Shown piece after piece: positions 1 to 7,548 of a stretch of DNA of 64,000 bases. The stretch covers positions 1-64,000 of the forward strand of contig CALYQJ010000008.1 in NCBI GenBank assembly GCA_945285405.1, read 5' to 3'. Below the pieces are notes generated by a model that worked only from the letters and a program-made list of their open reading frames with translations, had not been told where the DNA came from and did no database searches. Both the position numbers and the translations under genes were made by a program. Numbering within the stretch: position 1 is the stretch's first letter; the number at the start of each line of letters is the position of its first letter. This DNA comes from an uncultured Lactobacillaceae bacterium (GTDB lineage: Bacteria; Bacillota; Bacilli; Lactobacillales; Lactobacillaceae).

Positions 1-138
1 AAATTAATGCGATTTAAATTAAATAAGTAGAATAAATGTATAAGTAAAATTAAAAAAATAATTGCTATTAAACATTTACTTTTGATGATAGAAATTGCAA
101 TGCCTAATCAATAAGAATAAAAATAAAAAGGTAATAAT

Positions 139-1386
139 ATGAAATATAGAATTGATAAAAATGAATTATTAAACAATTTTGTTACTTATGCCAAAATTAA
201 TACAAGGTCAAATGAATGGGTTCCAAAAGATCAAATACCTAGTACATCTGGTCAAATGGAATTAGCTCAGTTGCTTAAGCAGCAATTAGAAAATTTACAT
301 TTAAAAGATATAAAGCTCAACACTCAAAATGGCTTTTTAACCGCTTTATTACCCGGTAATACTAAAAATTCCAAACCAACTATTGGTTTTATTGCACACT
401 TAGATACAGCCAATTATGAATCAAGTAAAGTTTTACCGCAAATTCACCCAAATTATGATGGTAATATTATAAATTTTAAAAATGGATTAAGCTTAGATCC
501 AAATGTTTTTCCAAATTTAAAAAATTATTTAGGTCAGACATTAATTACTAGTGATGGTACTACTCTTTTAGGTGTAGATGATAAAGCTGGCATTGCGGGT
601 CTTATTAGTGCCATAGTTTTCCTTTTAAAGCATCCAGAAATTAAACATCAACCGTTAAAATTAGCATTTGGGCCTGATGAAGAAATTGGTAGGGGAGCTG
701 ATAACTTTGATGTTAAAGATTTCGCAGCTGATTTTGCTTATACGTTAGATAATGGTTTAGTAGGCGAAATGGAATATGAGACTTTTAATGCAGCTCAAGC
801 AATTATTGAAATTGAAGGCAAAAGTGTTCATCCTGGCCAAGCTAAAGGTAACTTAGTTAATGCAATTTCCATTGGAGAAAAAATTGATAGCTTAATTCCA
901 CGTCAAGAAAGAGCCGAGATGGTTTCGGGTGATGAAGGATTTTATCTATTATTAGAATTCAACGGTAAAATTGAGCATGCACAATTAATCTATATAATAC
1001 GAGATTTTAATCAAGATAATTTTATTAATCGCAAGCAAAAAATATTTGATGTAGTAACAGAAATTAATAAAGAGCTAGATTATCCTAGAATTAATCTTAA
1101 AATGAAAGATCAATATTATAATATGGGGAACATTATTAAAAAAGATCCTTATCCATTAGATCTTGCTCAAAGAGCTTTAAGAAATTTAGGTATTAAGCCA
1201 AAGATAATACCATTTCGTGGTGGAACTGACGGCTCTAAAATTACATATTTAGGATTACCCACACCCAATTTATTTAATGGCGGTGAGAATTTTCATGGCC
1301 CCTATGAATTCGTTACTGTTGAAGCAATGGCAAAATTAAGCGAAACTATTATCGAAATTGTTCATCTAGCACAAAGTGATCATTAA
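139..1386 (+). CDS. pepT: Peptidase T (tripeptide aminopeptidase)
   Basis: Cytoplasmic M20B metallopeptidase that removes the N-terminal residue from tripeptides, part of peptide use in lactic acid bacteria. The 415-residue length is normal. Metal-site motifs are in the expected order: AHLDT (H87, D89), GVDDKAG (D147/D148), PDEEIG (E181 as general base, E182), TLDNG (D204) and a C-terminal FHGPYE (H386). The ATG follows a short AAGG at about 8 bases. The gene stands alone, with a weak terminator-like hairpin roughly 115 bases downstream. Family assignment is secure; physiological substrate is inferred from the family. Confidence 0.96.
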   Translation: MKYRIDKNELLNNFVTYAKINTRSNEWVPKDQIPSTSGQMELAQLLKQQLENLHLKDIKLNTQNGFLTALLPGNTKNSKPTIGFIAHLDTANYESSKVLPQIHPNYDGNIINFKNGLSLDPNVFPNLKNYLGQTLITSDGTTLLGVDDKAGIAGLISAIVFLLKHPEIKHQPLKLAFGPDEEIGRGADNFDVKDFAADFAYTLDNGLVGEMEYETFNAAQAIIEIEGKSVHPGQAKGNLVNAISIGEKIDSLIPRQERAEMVSGDEGFYLLLEFNGKIEHAQLIYIIRDFNQDNFINRKQKIFDVVTEINKELDYPRINLKMKDQYYNMGNIIKKDPYPLDLAQRALRNLGIKPKIIPFRGGTDGSKITYLGLPTPNLFNGGENFHGPYEFVTVEAMAKLSETIIEIVHLAQSDH

Positions 1387-1500
1387 GTTACGAATACTAT
1401 AAATTTAATTTTTTATTTGCATTTACTTTTAATTCTTTTTATTACTTTTATGGAATGTCATAGATAGTAAAAATAAAAAGATTTTGAAATATGCTTTACA

Positions 1501-1524
1501 ATAAACCTTTTGGTTTTATTTTTA
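1501..1524 (+). terminator. Weak intrinsic terminator after pepT
   Basis: ATAAACC (1501-1507), loop TTTT, then GGTTTTAT (1512-1519) form a 7-8 bp stem with one bulge, followed by a short T run. It is AT-rich and therefore weak. It is the only hairpin with a T tract after pepT. Confidence 0.45.
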
Positions 1525-1542
1525 TATGTATGGGTTGAAGTT

Positions 1543-1614
1543 ATGCAAGGATTTATTTGTATTATAATTTTATCACTTATTATTAATTTTTTAGAACACT
1601 ATCATTTTAAGTAA
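1543..1614 (+). CDS. Possible 23-residue hydrophobic peptide
   Basis: ATG ORF of 23 codons. A run of Ile/Leu/Phe (about residues 4-17) is followed by a polar tail reading EHYHFK. This layout, a single membrane segment with a short charged C-terminus, is that of small membrane peptides, including type I toxins of the Fst/Par kind. The SD is poor (GAAG just upstream) and no antisense RNA promoter was identified. A small stem overlaps and follows the stop. It may equally be chance in AT-rich DNA. Confidence 0.2.
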   Translation: MQGFICIIILSLIINFLEHYHFK

Positions 1615-1738
1615 TGATCTTACTTAGTATTGTTGTTAATTAGGTTAGAAAAAAAATAATTTGCAAAATAATAATCATAAAAAAGGCAAAAATTTCTGCT
1701 ACATTAAATAGTTGAATTTAATTTTGGGAGATAAAAAA

Positions 1739-2242
1739 ATGGATGATCATAAAAATTCAATTGCAAGTGGGTTTAGAAGGTTTTTATTACGAGATAATGT
1801 TATTGGAATGGCTATTGGCTTAGTAGTTGGGTCAGCCTTTTCAAGCATTATTCGTTCATTTGTTAATAATTTAATTAATCCTTTTTTAAGTATCATTTTA
1901 AATCGGGTTGATTTTTCACAAAAGGTTTTACAAGTTGGTGAAGGTCAAAATATTATTAATGTCCGTTGGGGCCAATTTTTAAGTGATTTAATTAACTTTT
2001 TAATTTTAGCTTTTATTGTCTATTTAATTATTTTTTGGTTGAATAAAACTTTGGCAAGAAGCCCAGAAGATCGTTTTGGTTATAGTGCTGAATTGGGAGA
2101 ATTAAAAGAAATTCGTAAAATTATGGCTTATCAAACGCTCCAACAAGATAAGGAACGGGAAGAACGTCAAAAATGGCAAGGGAACTATACTAATCAATCA
2201 ACGGTACATACAAGTCCAAAAGAGAATTATTATCGACGTTAA
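1739..2242 (+). CDS. mscL: Large-conductance mechanosensitive channel MscL
   Basis: Homopentameric membrane pore that opens under membrane tension and protects against hypo-osmotic shock. The start is the ATG at 1739, 8 bases after GGGAG (1726-1730), not the in-frame TTG at 1712 that has no SD. The protein has 167 residues. The N-terminal amphipathic helix and TM1 (GMAIGLVVGSAFSSII, near residues 24-40) and TM2 (LINFLILAFIVYLIIFW) match the family. The C-terminal tail of about 55 residues is long, polar and rich in K/E/R/Q; most homologues total 120-140 residues. Single gene. Confidence 0.93.
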   Translation: MDDHKNSIASGFRRFLLRDNVIGMAIGLVVGSAFSSIIRSFVNNLINPFLSIILNRVDFSQKVLQVGEGQNIINVRWGQFLSDLINFLILAFIVYLIIFWLNKTLARSPEDRFGYSAELGELKEIRKIMAYQTLQQDKEREERQKWQGNYTNQSTVHTSPKENYYRR

Positions 2243-2293
2243 ATTTTTAATAAAAGCTCCACAATTTTTTAAATTTATTGTTTAATATAATTT

Positions 2294-3475
2294 ATGGAAA
2301 TATCAAGAAAAAAAAGATCTCACGTTGATTATAGTCGTTACCGAAAATCAAATTTCGAAGTATTACGCATTTTAAGTATATATGCGATTATTATTCACCA
2401 TTTAATTGCACATAGTGGTTTTACTTGGAGTCAATTTAAAGTTACTCCTCAAAAAATTTGGTTAATGTCAATTTTGCCGATTGGTAAAGTAGGTGTTGGA
2501 ACTTTTATTTTGATTACAGGTTATTTTACTTTTCGTCATCCTCCAAAAGTAAAAACCTTGCTAAGAATTGTTACAACAACAGGATTTTATTCTATCTTAA
2601 TTTACATTTTGGCTAATTTGACGATACCTGGTACACGCGTCACGCCGCAAACTTTTTTTCAAAGTGTTTTTCCAATAATTTCTAATTTTTATTGGTTTGC
2701 AACAGCTTATTTTTTTATGTATATTTTAATGCCATATTTAAATCAGCTTGCAAAAAATATGGCGGTCAAACAATATGTTATTTTGTTGGCAATATTAATT
2801 TTTGTCATCTGTGGACCAGCTTATTTAATGTATTATGGTATACCAGTTTATGGTTATACAGATATTGCGGTAATGATTTTATTATGGTTTACGGGAGCTT
2901 TTATTCGAAAATTTGAATCTTTCTTCAAATTAAAAAGTTGGATTCTTTTTCTTATTTTGGTATTGTTAATTTGTGGAAATTTTTTATTTCATGTTTGGGG
3001 TTTTTACATAGGAGTGAAACATCCTAAAGTTTATACTTATACGTTAAATATCGGGATGTATAATTATAGTTTTTTTAGTTATGTTTTAGCTGTTGTCGTA
3101 TTTTTATTATTTAAGAATATGAAAATTCGTCCTAATTTCTTTATAAATTTTGCTGCTTCTGGAGTATTTGCTGTTTATTTAATTCATGATAATCCTTATG
3201 TTTCTAATTTGATTTTTCGCCATTTGATACATTTTACAGAAGTGAAAGACTTAGGTCTGATGATACAACAGACTTTTACTATTCCAGCTGTAATTTTAAT
3301 TGTTTGTTTATTGATTGAATATTCACGTTTAATTTTATTTGGACAAATTCAAAATCTGTATATTGGTCTTTGGGCAAAAATTTTGAAATGGTTGGATCAA
3401 ATTTTTGTTAAACTATTGGCTAAAATGTTTCATTATAACTATCACAATAATTACCACAATTTTTTCAAAAAATAA
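2294..3475 (+). CDS. Acyltransferase family 3 membrane protein
   Basis: Integral membrane O-acyltransferase of the Acyltransferase_3 type, expected to move an acyl (often acetyl) group onto a surface sugar. It shows the family N-terminus SNFEVLRILSIYAIIIHH with its catalytic-type His pair in TM1, then about ten hydrophobic segments to residue 375. No extracytoplasmic SGNH domain is present, so it is unlike OatA. The exact acceptor is unknown. The ATG has no SD; a TATAAT lies only 3 bases upstream of it, which is odd for a normal leader. A His/Asn-rich tail (HYNYHNNYHN) ends the protein. Confidence 0.8.
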   Translation: MEISRKKRSHVDYSRYRKSNFEVLRILSIYAIIIHHLIAHSGFTWSQFKVTPQKIWLMSILPIGKVGVGTFILITGYFTFRHPPKVKTLLRIVTTTGFYSILIYILANLTIPGTRVTPQTFFQSVFPIISNFYWFATAYFFMYILMPYLNQLAKNMAVKQYVILLAILIFVICGPAYLMYYGIPVYGYTDIAVMILLWFTGAFIRKFESFFKLKSWILFLILVLLICGNFLFHVWGFYIGVKHPKVYTYTLNIGMYNYSFFSYVLAVVVFLLFKNMKIRPNFFINFAASGVFAVYLIHDNPYVSNLIFRHLIHFTEVKDLGLMIQQTFTIPAVILIVCLLIEYSRLILFGQIQNLYIGLWAKILKWLDQIFVKLLAKMFHYNYHNNYHNFFKK

Positions 3476-3504
3476 TTAATATTTTCTACAAGGAGGTTCA
3501 ATAT

Positions 3505-4173
3505 ATGAAAGATAAAGATGATTTAAGAAAGAAGATAATTGAAGTTTTTAATCGAAGATATGCGACTAAAAAATTTGATCCGAATCGAAAAATTTCTGAG
3601 GAAGATTGGAATACAATTATGGAATCAGCACGTCTTTCTCCAAGTTCTTTTGGTTATGAACCATGGAAATTTTTATTAATTCAAAATCCAAAAATTAAAG
3701 AAGATTTAAAAAAAATTGCTTGGGGTGCAGTTAATAGTTTAAATGGAGCTAGCCGTTTTATAATTTGTTTAGCTCGTAACGATGTTACTGCTGATAGTGA
3801 TTATGTTAAATATATGGTTGAAAATGTATTTAAAGTTCCTTATCAAGTTCACTCCAAACAAACTGATTTTTTTCGAAATTTTCAAGAAAATGATTATGGT
3901 TTAAAAGATAAAAAATCTTTATTTGATTGGGCTTGTCGTCAGACTTACATTGCTTTAGGAAATATGTTAACTACGGCTGCTTGGCTTGATATTGATAGTT
4001 GTCCAATAGAAGGTTTTAATCGTCAAAAAGTTACACAGTATCTCATTGAACAAAATTTAATGGATCCTAAGCACTTTGGCGTTTCATATATGGCTGGATT
4101 CGGTTATCGCGCACAAGATATAACTCCTAAAAAGCGTCAACCACTTGAAAAAATATATCAAGTTATTAAATAG
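3505..4173 (+). CDS. Nitroreductase family NAD(P)H-dependent oxidoreductase (YfkO-like)
   Basis: FMN-dependent nitroreductase-fold enzyme of 222 residues, closest in appearance to Bacillus YfkO. Visible signatures are RRYATKKFD near residue 13 (FMN phosphate contacts), ESARLSPSSFGYEPW around residues 44-58 and QTYIALGNML near residue 145. A strong AAGGAGG precedes the ATG. The natural electron acceptor cannot be told from sequence; such enzymes reduce quinones, nitro compounds or serve redox balance. A shared bidirectional terminator lies immediately downstream. Confidence 0.9.
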   Translation: MKDKDDLRKKIIEVFNRRYATKKFDPNRKISEEDWNTIMESARLSPSSFGYEPWKFLLIQNPKIKEDLKKIAWGAVNSLNGASRFIICLARNDVTADSDYVKYMVENVFKVPYQVHSKQTDFFRNFQENDYGLKDKKSLFDWACRQTYIALGNMLTTAAWLDIDSCPIEGFNRQKVTQYLIEQNLMDPKHFGVSYMAGFGYRAQDITPKKRQPLEKIYQVIK

Positions 4174-4193
4174 CTGATTATTTGATATAAAAT

Positions 4194-4219
4194 AAAAAGC
4201 AGTAATATTACTGCTTTTT
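4194..4219. terminator. Bidirectional terminator between convergent genes
   Basis: A perfect 26-bp palindrome: AAAAAGCAGTAAT (4194-4206) then ATTACTGCTTTTT (4207-4219). A-tract on one side and T-tract on the other let it end both the nitroreductase transcript (+) and the 4218-4709 transcript (-). Confidence 0.9.
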
Positions 4220-4709
4220 ATTTATTATTTTGTTTAACTCGATTAATGTATGTATCCCAGCCTATTGCCAAATAGTCTATTTGACTTTTATTGCGGTCAG
4301 GAAGATTAATTACGGCACTAAGTAAATTTATTGAGGCACCTTTAGTGTGATTATTAATTTTACCTTGAATTTCCCAACCATTTTTGCGAGGAGAATTACT
4401 GTTTTTGATGGCGTAAACACTAGAAGTTTTAATATCTGAAATTTCGATATCTGATTTTTTTATTTTCTGCTTTTTCTCCTTTGTCAAGTAATTATAAATT
4501 GCTTCTTTAGCAACTTTTTTTGCTTGGCTTTGTTTAGTAACCGGTTTTGGTTTTTGAGATTTCTTCGATTTAGTTTGAACTATTTCAGTAGGTTTTGTTT
4601 TTGTTTGAGTTAGTTTACTTACTCCAAAGACTGCTCCAATAACTACAATTGCTATTATTAACCAGAACCACCAGGTTTTGTAAAACGGTTGTTTTTTTTC
4701 TTCGTTCAT
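4218..4709 (-). CDS. Membrane-anchored extracytoplasmic protein, unknown function
   Basis: 163 residues. A short cytoplasmic head is followed by one membrane segment (TWWFWLIIAIVVIGAVFGV, about residues 12-30), a Lys/Gln/Thr-rich linker, and an outside domain of about 100 residues containing KEAIYNYL and a C-terminal stretch ending in YLAIGWDTYINRV. The head and linker resemble many lactobacillus surface proteins of DUF type, but no family can be named with confidence. A good SD (GAAGGAAAG) precedes the start. It is transcribed alone and ends at the shared palindrome. Confidence 0.75.
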   Translation of the reverse strand: MNEEKKQPFYKTWWFWLIIAIVVIGAVFGVSKLTQTKTKPTEIVQTKSKKSQKPKPVTKQSQAKKVAKEAIYNYLTKEKKQKIKKSDIEISDIKTSSVYAIKNSNSPRKNGWEIQGKINNHTKGASINLLSAVINLPDRNKSQIDYLAIGWDTYINRVKQNNK

Positions 4710-5067
4710 ACTTTCCTTCTTTAAATTTGTTAATTATATTATATGATATTTTTTCAGAAATATCTTATTTTTTAGTTTTTATGCTTCTAATTACATCAAA
4801 AAATAATTTTTGTTACATTTCACTCTTAAGTGAGAAAACAATTTTCTCTTTTTTACTTTGCTTAAAAAATAAATTTGGCGATTTTGGTCATTCATATTAG
4901 AATATAATCTTTTTCTGAAGTCAAGTAACTTGCAATAGTATTTATTTTGATAAGTCTATTTAATTTTTTCGACTAACATTAAGAATTTTTTTTATTTTTT
5001 TAATTAAATAAAAAAGTGAATTAACATCGAAGATAGATATTGTAGTAGTTTTAATAAATTTTATAAA
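4710..5067. other. 358-nt gap without a supported gene
   Basis: Holds the upstream region of the minus-strand 4218-4709 gene (a TATAAT on that strand near 4738-4743) and an orphan terminator-like hairpin at 4832-4854. An 83-codon plus-strand ORF (4649-4900) overlaps the start of the real gene, has no SD and reads as a shadow. Otherwise nothing recognisable. Confidence 0.55.
4832..4854 (+). terminator. Orphan terminator-like hairpin
   Basis: GAGAAAA (4832-4838), loop CAA, TTTTCTC (4842-4848), then six T. It looks like an intrinsic terminator on the plus strand, but no plus-strand gene precedes it; an overlapping stem TTCACT/AGTGAG lies just before it. It could end an unseen small RNA or be chance. 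Confidence 0.35.
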
Positions 5068-5283
5068 TTATTCCTGAGCTTTATTTTTAAATAAAGTATT
5101 AGTCAAATGGTTATGATTATCTTTAATTAAAATTCCATTATTATCGTTCGAGGATAAAAATATCCGGTAATATTTAATATTGTTCTGGCTTTCTTCTTGA
5201 TAAATTTTAACAATTTTATCTAAATTAATACAAATTTCTCGTTCTCTTTTATTTACAACTTCAGTTAACCAAATAAATCCCAT
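5068..5283 (-). CDS. Small FlbD-like conserved protein
   Basis: 71 residues. The order IWLTEVVNKREREICINLDKI followed by a short strand-rich section resembles the FlbD-like small family (L-T-x-x-N/K-x-x-x-I/L-N-x-x-x-I). Such proteins also occur in non-flagellated lactobacilli, where the role is unknown. The start is supported by AAGGTAAATAATAATG, the same SD-spacer style as pepT. No flagellar genes are nearby. The C-terminus (NTLFKNKAQE) is polar. Family assignment is by eye and moderate. Confidence 0.6.
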   Translation of the reverse strand: MGFIWLTEVVNKREREICINLDKIVKIYQEESQNNIKYYRIFLSSNDNNGILIKDNHNHLTNTLFKNKAQE

Positions 5284-5337
5284 TATTATTTACCTTATGC
5301 ATACTATTTTTGTGTTTAAAAAATTATAACTCAAATT

Positions 5338-5346
5338 TGGTATAAA
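5338..5346 (+). promoter_or_regulatory. Extended -10 promoter of thrE
   Basis: TGG TATAAA (TGn plus -10 hexamer at 5341-5346); the -35 region is poor (TTTAAA at 5315). Transcription would start near 5353, leaving a short leader that contains the SD AGGGGGAG (5367-5374). Confidence 0.5.
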
Positions 5347-5425
5347 ATAGAAACCAAAAATGTTTTAGGGGGAGATCTTTATAAAACCAAAAAGTAATTC
5401 TAAAAATATTTTAAAAAATGGCAGA

Positions 5426-6748
5426 ATGAAATATAATTCGAAAAAGCACCATATGGCTATTCCTTGGTATGATCAAATTATGGCTGAAAATCAAACTGTA
5501 AATTCGGCTAGTTTGAAAGAAAAAGCAGCAATTGTTGGTCGTGTTGGAATTATGTTGTTAGCGTGTGGCACTGGAGCTTGGCGTGTTCGTGAAGCTATGA
5601 ACACAATTTCTCGGAATTTAAAAATAACATGTTCTGCTGATATCGGTTTAACTTCAATTTCGTTTACTTGTTTTTACCAAAGTCACTCATATTCTGAAGT
5701 TTTATCCCTAGCAAAAATTGGTGTTAATACAGATAAATTAGATGTTCTAGAACGCTTTGTGAAAGAATTTTCTTCTAATTGTCACAAAATGACACCACGT
5801 CAAATTCATAAACAACTTGATAGTATTCAAAAAAGGCCCAGTCCCTATGGTACATTAGCACAATCATTCGCAGCAGCAATTTCATGCAGTGCTTTTGTTT
5901 TTTTGTTGGGCGGCGGCATTGTGGAAATGTTGTGTTGCTTTCTTGGAGCTGGTTTTGGCAATTGGTTGCGTATTAATCTACTAAGAAAAAAACTAACCTT
6001 ACTTGTAGCTTTAGCAGCGGGTGTAGCAAGCTCATGTTTAGTTTATCTGTTATCATTTTTAGTTTTAAATTTATTTTTTCAAATTTTACCCCAACATCAG
6101 GCTGGTTATATTGGAGCAATGTTATTTGTAATCCCAGGTTTTCCCTTTATTACTAGTATTTTGGATTTAACAAAACTTGATTTACGATCGGGAATTGAAC
6201 GCTTTGTTTATGCTTTAATGATTACAACAGTTGCTACTATGGTTGGTTGGTTAGTGGCTATGATAGTTCACTTAAAACCAGCAAATTTTTTACCATTAAA
6301 TTTGAATCCAATTATTCACTTATTATTGCGGCTATTAGCTAGCTTTTTTGGCGTATTTGGATTTTCAATTATGTTTAATAGCCCACTAAAAATGGCAACT
6401 TTAAGTGGAATTATTGGCTCATTTTCTAATACTTTACGTTTGGAGTTAATTGATTATACAAATATACCGCCAGCTGCTGCAGCTTTTATTGGTGCTTTGG
6501 TTGCTGGTTTAATTGCTTCAATGTTAAATGTTGTAGCAGGTTATCCCCGAATTTCTTTAAGTGTTCCCTCAATTGTTATTATGGTTCCAGGATTATACAT
6601 TTATCGAGGAATGTATAATTTAGGTTTAAATAATATTAGTGTCGCAGCAACCTGGTTGACACAAGCAATTTTAATTATCATGTTGTTGCCTTTAGGATTA
6701 TTTGCCGCTCGCGTTATTTCTGATAAGAAATGGCGGCATAATGATTAA
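5426..6748 (+). CDS. Threonine/serine exporter family protein (ThrE)
   Basis: 440-residue inner membrane protein joining the cytoplasmic-facing ThrE domain (DUF1212, residues about 25-255, with GTGAWRVREAM) and the shorter ThrE_2-type bundle (about 275-430), together about ten TM helices. Predicted to export threonine or serine. The first ATG in frame (5426) has no SD. A strong SD AGGGGGAG ends at 5374 and 6 bases later the in-frame codon is ATA (5381), which would add 15 residues (I-K-P-K-S...). Ends at a bidirectional terminator shared with the tRNA. Confidence 0.85.
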   Translation: MKYNSKKHHMAIPWYDQIMAENQTVNSASLKEKAAIVGRVGIMLLACGTGAWRVREAMNTISRNLKITCSADIGLTSISFTCFYQSHSYSEVLSLAKIGVNTDKLDVLERFVKEFSSNCHKMTPRQIHKQLDSIQKRPSPYGTLAQSFAAAISCSAFVFLLGGGIVEMLCCFLGAGFGNWLRINLLRKKLTLLVALAAGVASSCLVYLLSFLVLNLFFQILPQHQAGYIGAMLFVIPGFPFITSILDLTKLDLRSGIERFVYALMITTVATMVGWLVAMIVHLKPANFLPLNLNPIIHLLLRLLASFFGVFGFSIMFNSPLKMATLSGIIGSFSNTLRLELIDYTNIPPAAAAFIGALVAGLIASMLNVVAGYPRISLSVPSIVIMVPGLYIYRGMYNLGLNNISVAATWLTQAILIIMLLPLGLFAARVISDKKWRHND

Positions 6749-6754
6749 AATAAA

Positions 6755-6780
6755 AAAAGCAGGGATAAAATCCTGCTTTT
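6755..6780. terminator. Bidirectional terminator between thrE and tRNA-Glu
   Basis: AAAAGCAGG (6755-6763) pairs with CCTGCTTTT (6772-6780), with a G-T closing pair and a 6-base loop. A and T tracts flank it, so it can end thrE (+) and the tRNA transcript (-). Confidence 0.85.
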
Positions 6781-6784
6781 AATA

Positions 6785-6856
6785 TCACCCGAACGGGAAT
6801 CGAACCCGTGTCTTCGCGATGAGAACGCGACGTCTTAACCCCTTGACTATCGGGCA
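6785..6856 (-). tRNA. tRNA-Glu, anticodon CTC
   Basis: A 72-nt cloverleaf reads cleanly on the minus strand. D stem GTC/GAC, anticodon stem TCGCG/CGCGA with loop TTCTCAT (anticodon CTC, codon GAG), variable loop AGAC, T arm ACGGG-TTCGATT-CCCGT. The acceptor is TGCCCGA/TCGGGTG. The 2-71 G-U pair is usual in bacterial tRNA-Glu, but position 1-72 is U-G rather than G-C. The discriminator is A. CCA is not encoded (TATT follows). Bacteria always carry the UUC isoacceptor; a CUC form in such an AT-rich genome is notable. Confidence 0.9.
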
Positions 6857-6877
6857 AATAAATTACAAACAAATAGT

Positions 6878-6905
6878 ATTTTACCTGATTATTAAGTTTT
6901 GTCAA
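6878..6905 (-). promoter_or_regulatory. Promoter of tRNA-Glu
   Basis: On the minus strand a perfect -35 TTGACA (6905-6900), 16-base spacer and -10 TAAAAT (6883-6878). Start of transcription would be near 6871, about 15 bases before the tRNA. The -35 overlaps the -35 of the divergent tdk promoter. Confidence 0.75.
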
Positions 6906-6927
6906 TTTTAAATACTTACCCTATAAT
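6899..6927 (+). promoter_or_regulatory. Promoter of the tdk-prfA operon
   Basis: -35 TTGTCA (6899-6904), 17-base spacer, -10 TATAAT (6922-6927). Transcription would start near 6934, just before the SD GGGAGG of tdk. The -35 shares five bases with the tRNA -35 on the other strand. Confidence 0.8.
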
Positions 6928-6954
6928 TGAAAAGAGTTTTTAGGGAGGATTAAA

Positions 6955-7548
6955 ATGGCGCAATTGTTTTTTCATTACGGTGCAATGAATAGCGGTAAAA
7001 GTATTGAAATTTTGAAAGTTGCACACAATTATGAAGAAGAAGGTAAAAAAGTTTTGCTGTTTACTTCAGGTCTTGACGACCGTTACGGCAAGAAGCAAAT
7101 TAAAAGCCGTATTGGTATTGGTCGAACAGCTAAGGTAATATATAAAGATACAGATCTTTTTGCAAAGGTTGAAAAAGCGACTCATGACACAAAAATTTCT
7201 TGTGTGTTAATTGATGAGGCACAATTTTTATCAAAAAAGAATGTTACTGATTGTGCTTTAATTGTTGATGAGCTGCATATTCCAGTAATGACCTTTGGCT
7301 TAAAAAATGATTTTCAAAATCATCTTTTTGAAGGGTCAAAGTATCTTTTACTTTATGCTGATAAACTTGAAGAAATAAAGACAATTTGTTGGTTTTGTGA
7401 CCACAAAGCTACGATGAATTTACGATTGGCAAATAACCAGCCCATTTATGAGGGTAAACAATTTATGATTGGAGGTAATGAATCATATTTGTCGGTTTGT
7501 CGCCATCATTATTTTCATCCTAATTTAAAGGAATTAAGAAATGGATAA
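6955..7548 (+). CDS. tdk: Thymidine kinase
   Basis: Type II thymidine kinase, phosphorylating thymidine to dTMP with ATP in the salvage pathway. 197 residues. P-loop GAMNSGKS (9-16), Walker B-type DEAQ (87-90), and the zinc lasso CWFC (C145, C148) with C182 and a His at 184/185. GGGAGG precedes the ATG. First gene of an operon that runs through prfA, prmC, sua5 and the GlyA-like gene; its stop overlaps the prfA start by 8 bases. This tdk-prfA start of the operon is typical of Lactobacillales. Confidence 0.97.
   Translation: MAQLFFHYGAMNSGKSIEILKVAHNYEEEGKKVLLFTSGLDDRYGKKQIKSRIGIGRTAKVIYKDTDLFAKVEKATHDTKISCVLIDEAQFLSKKNVTDCALIVDELHIPVMTFGLKNDFQNHLFEGSKYLLLYADKLEEIKTICWFCDHKATMNLRLANNQPIYEGKQFMIGGNESYLSVCRHHYFHPNLKELRNG

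Larger units (their letters stand above)
1387..1711. other. 325-nt non-coding gap between pepT and mscL
   Basis: Very AT-rich. It holds a weak hairpin that may end pepT (1501-1519), a 23-codon hydrophobic ORF (1543-1614), a small stem AAGTAA/TTACTT around 1609-1625, and a loose promoter-like pair before mscL (TTGTTA at 1633, ATAATT near 1656). No conserved gene is recognisable. Confidence 0.6.

Noticed and set aside
2692-2916. 74-codon plus-strand ORF within the acyltransferase gene
   Set aside because: Shadow of the real gene in another frame, with no SD.
4649-4900. 83-codon plus-strand ORF opposite the 4218-4709 gene
   Set aside because: Overlaps the start of a better supported gene, has no SD, and its hydrophobic composition follows from T-rich DNA.
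6714-6905. 63-codon minus-strand ORF
   Set aside because: It runs through the tRNA-Glu gene and the terminator; it is a chance reading.
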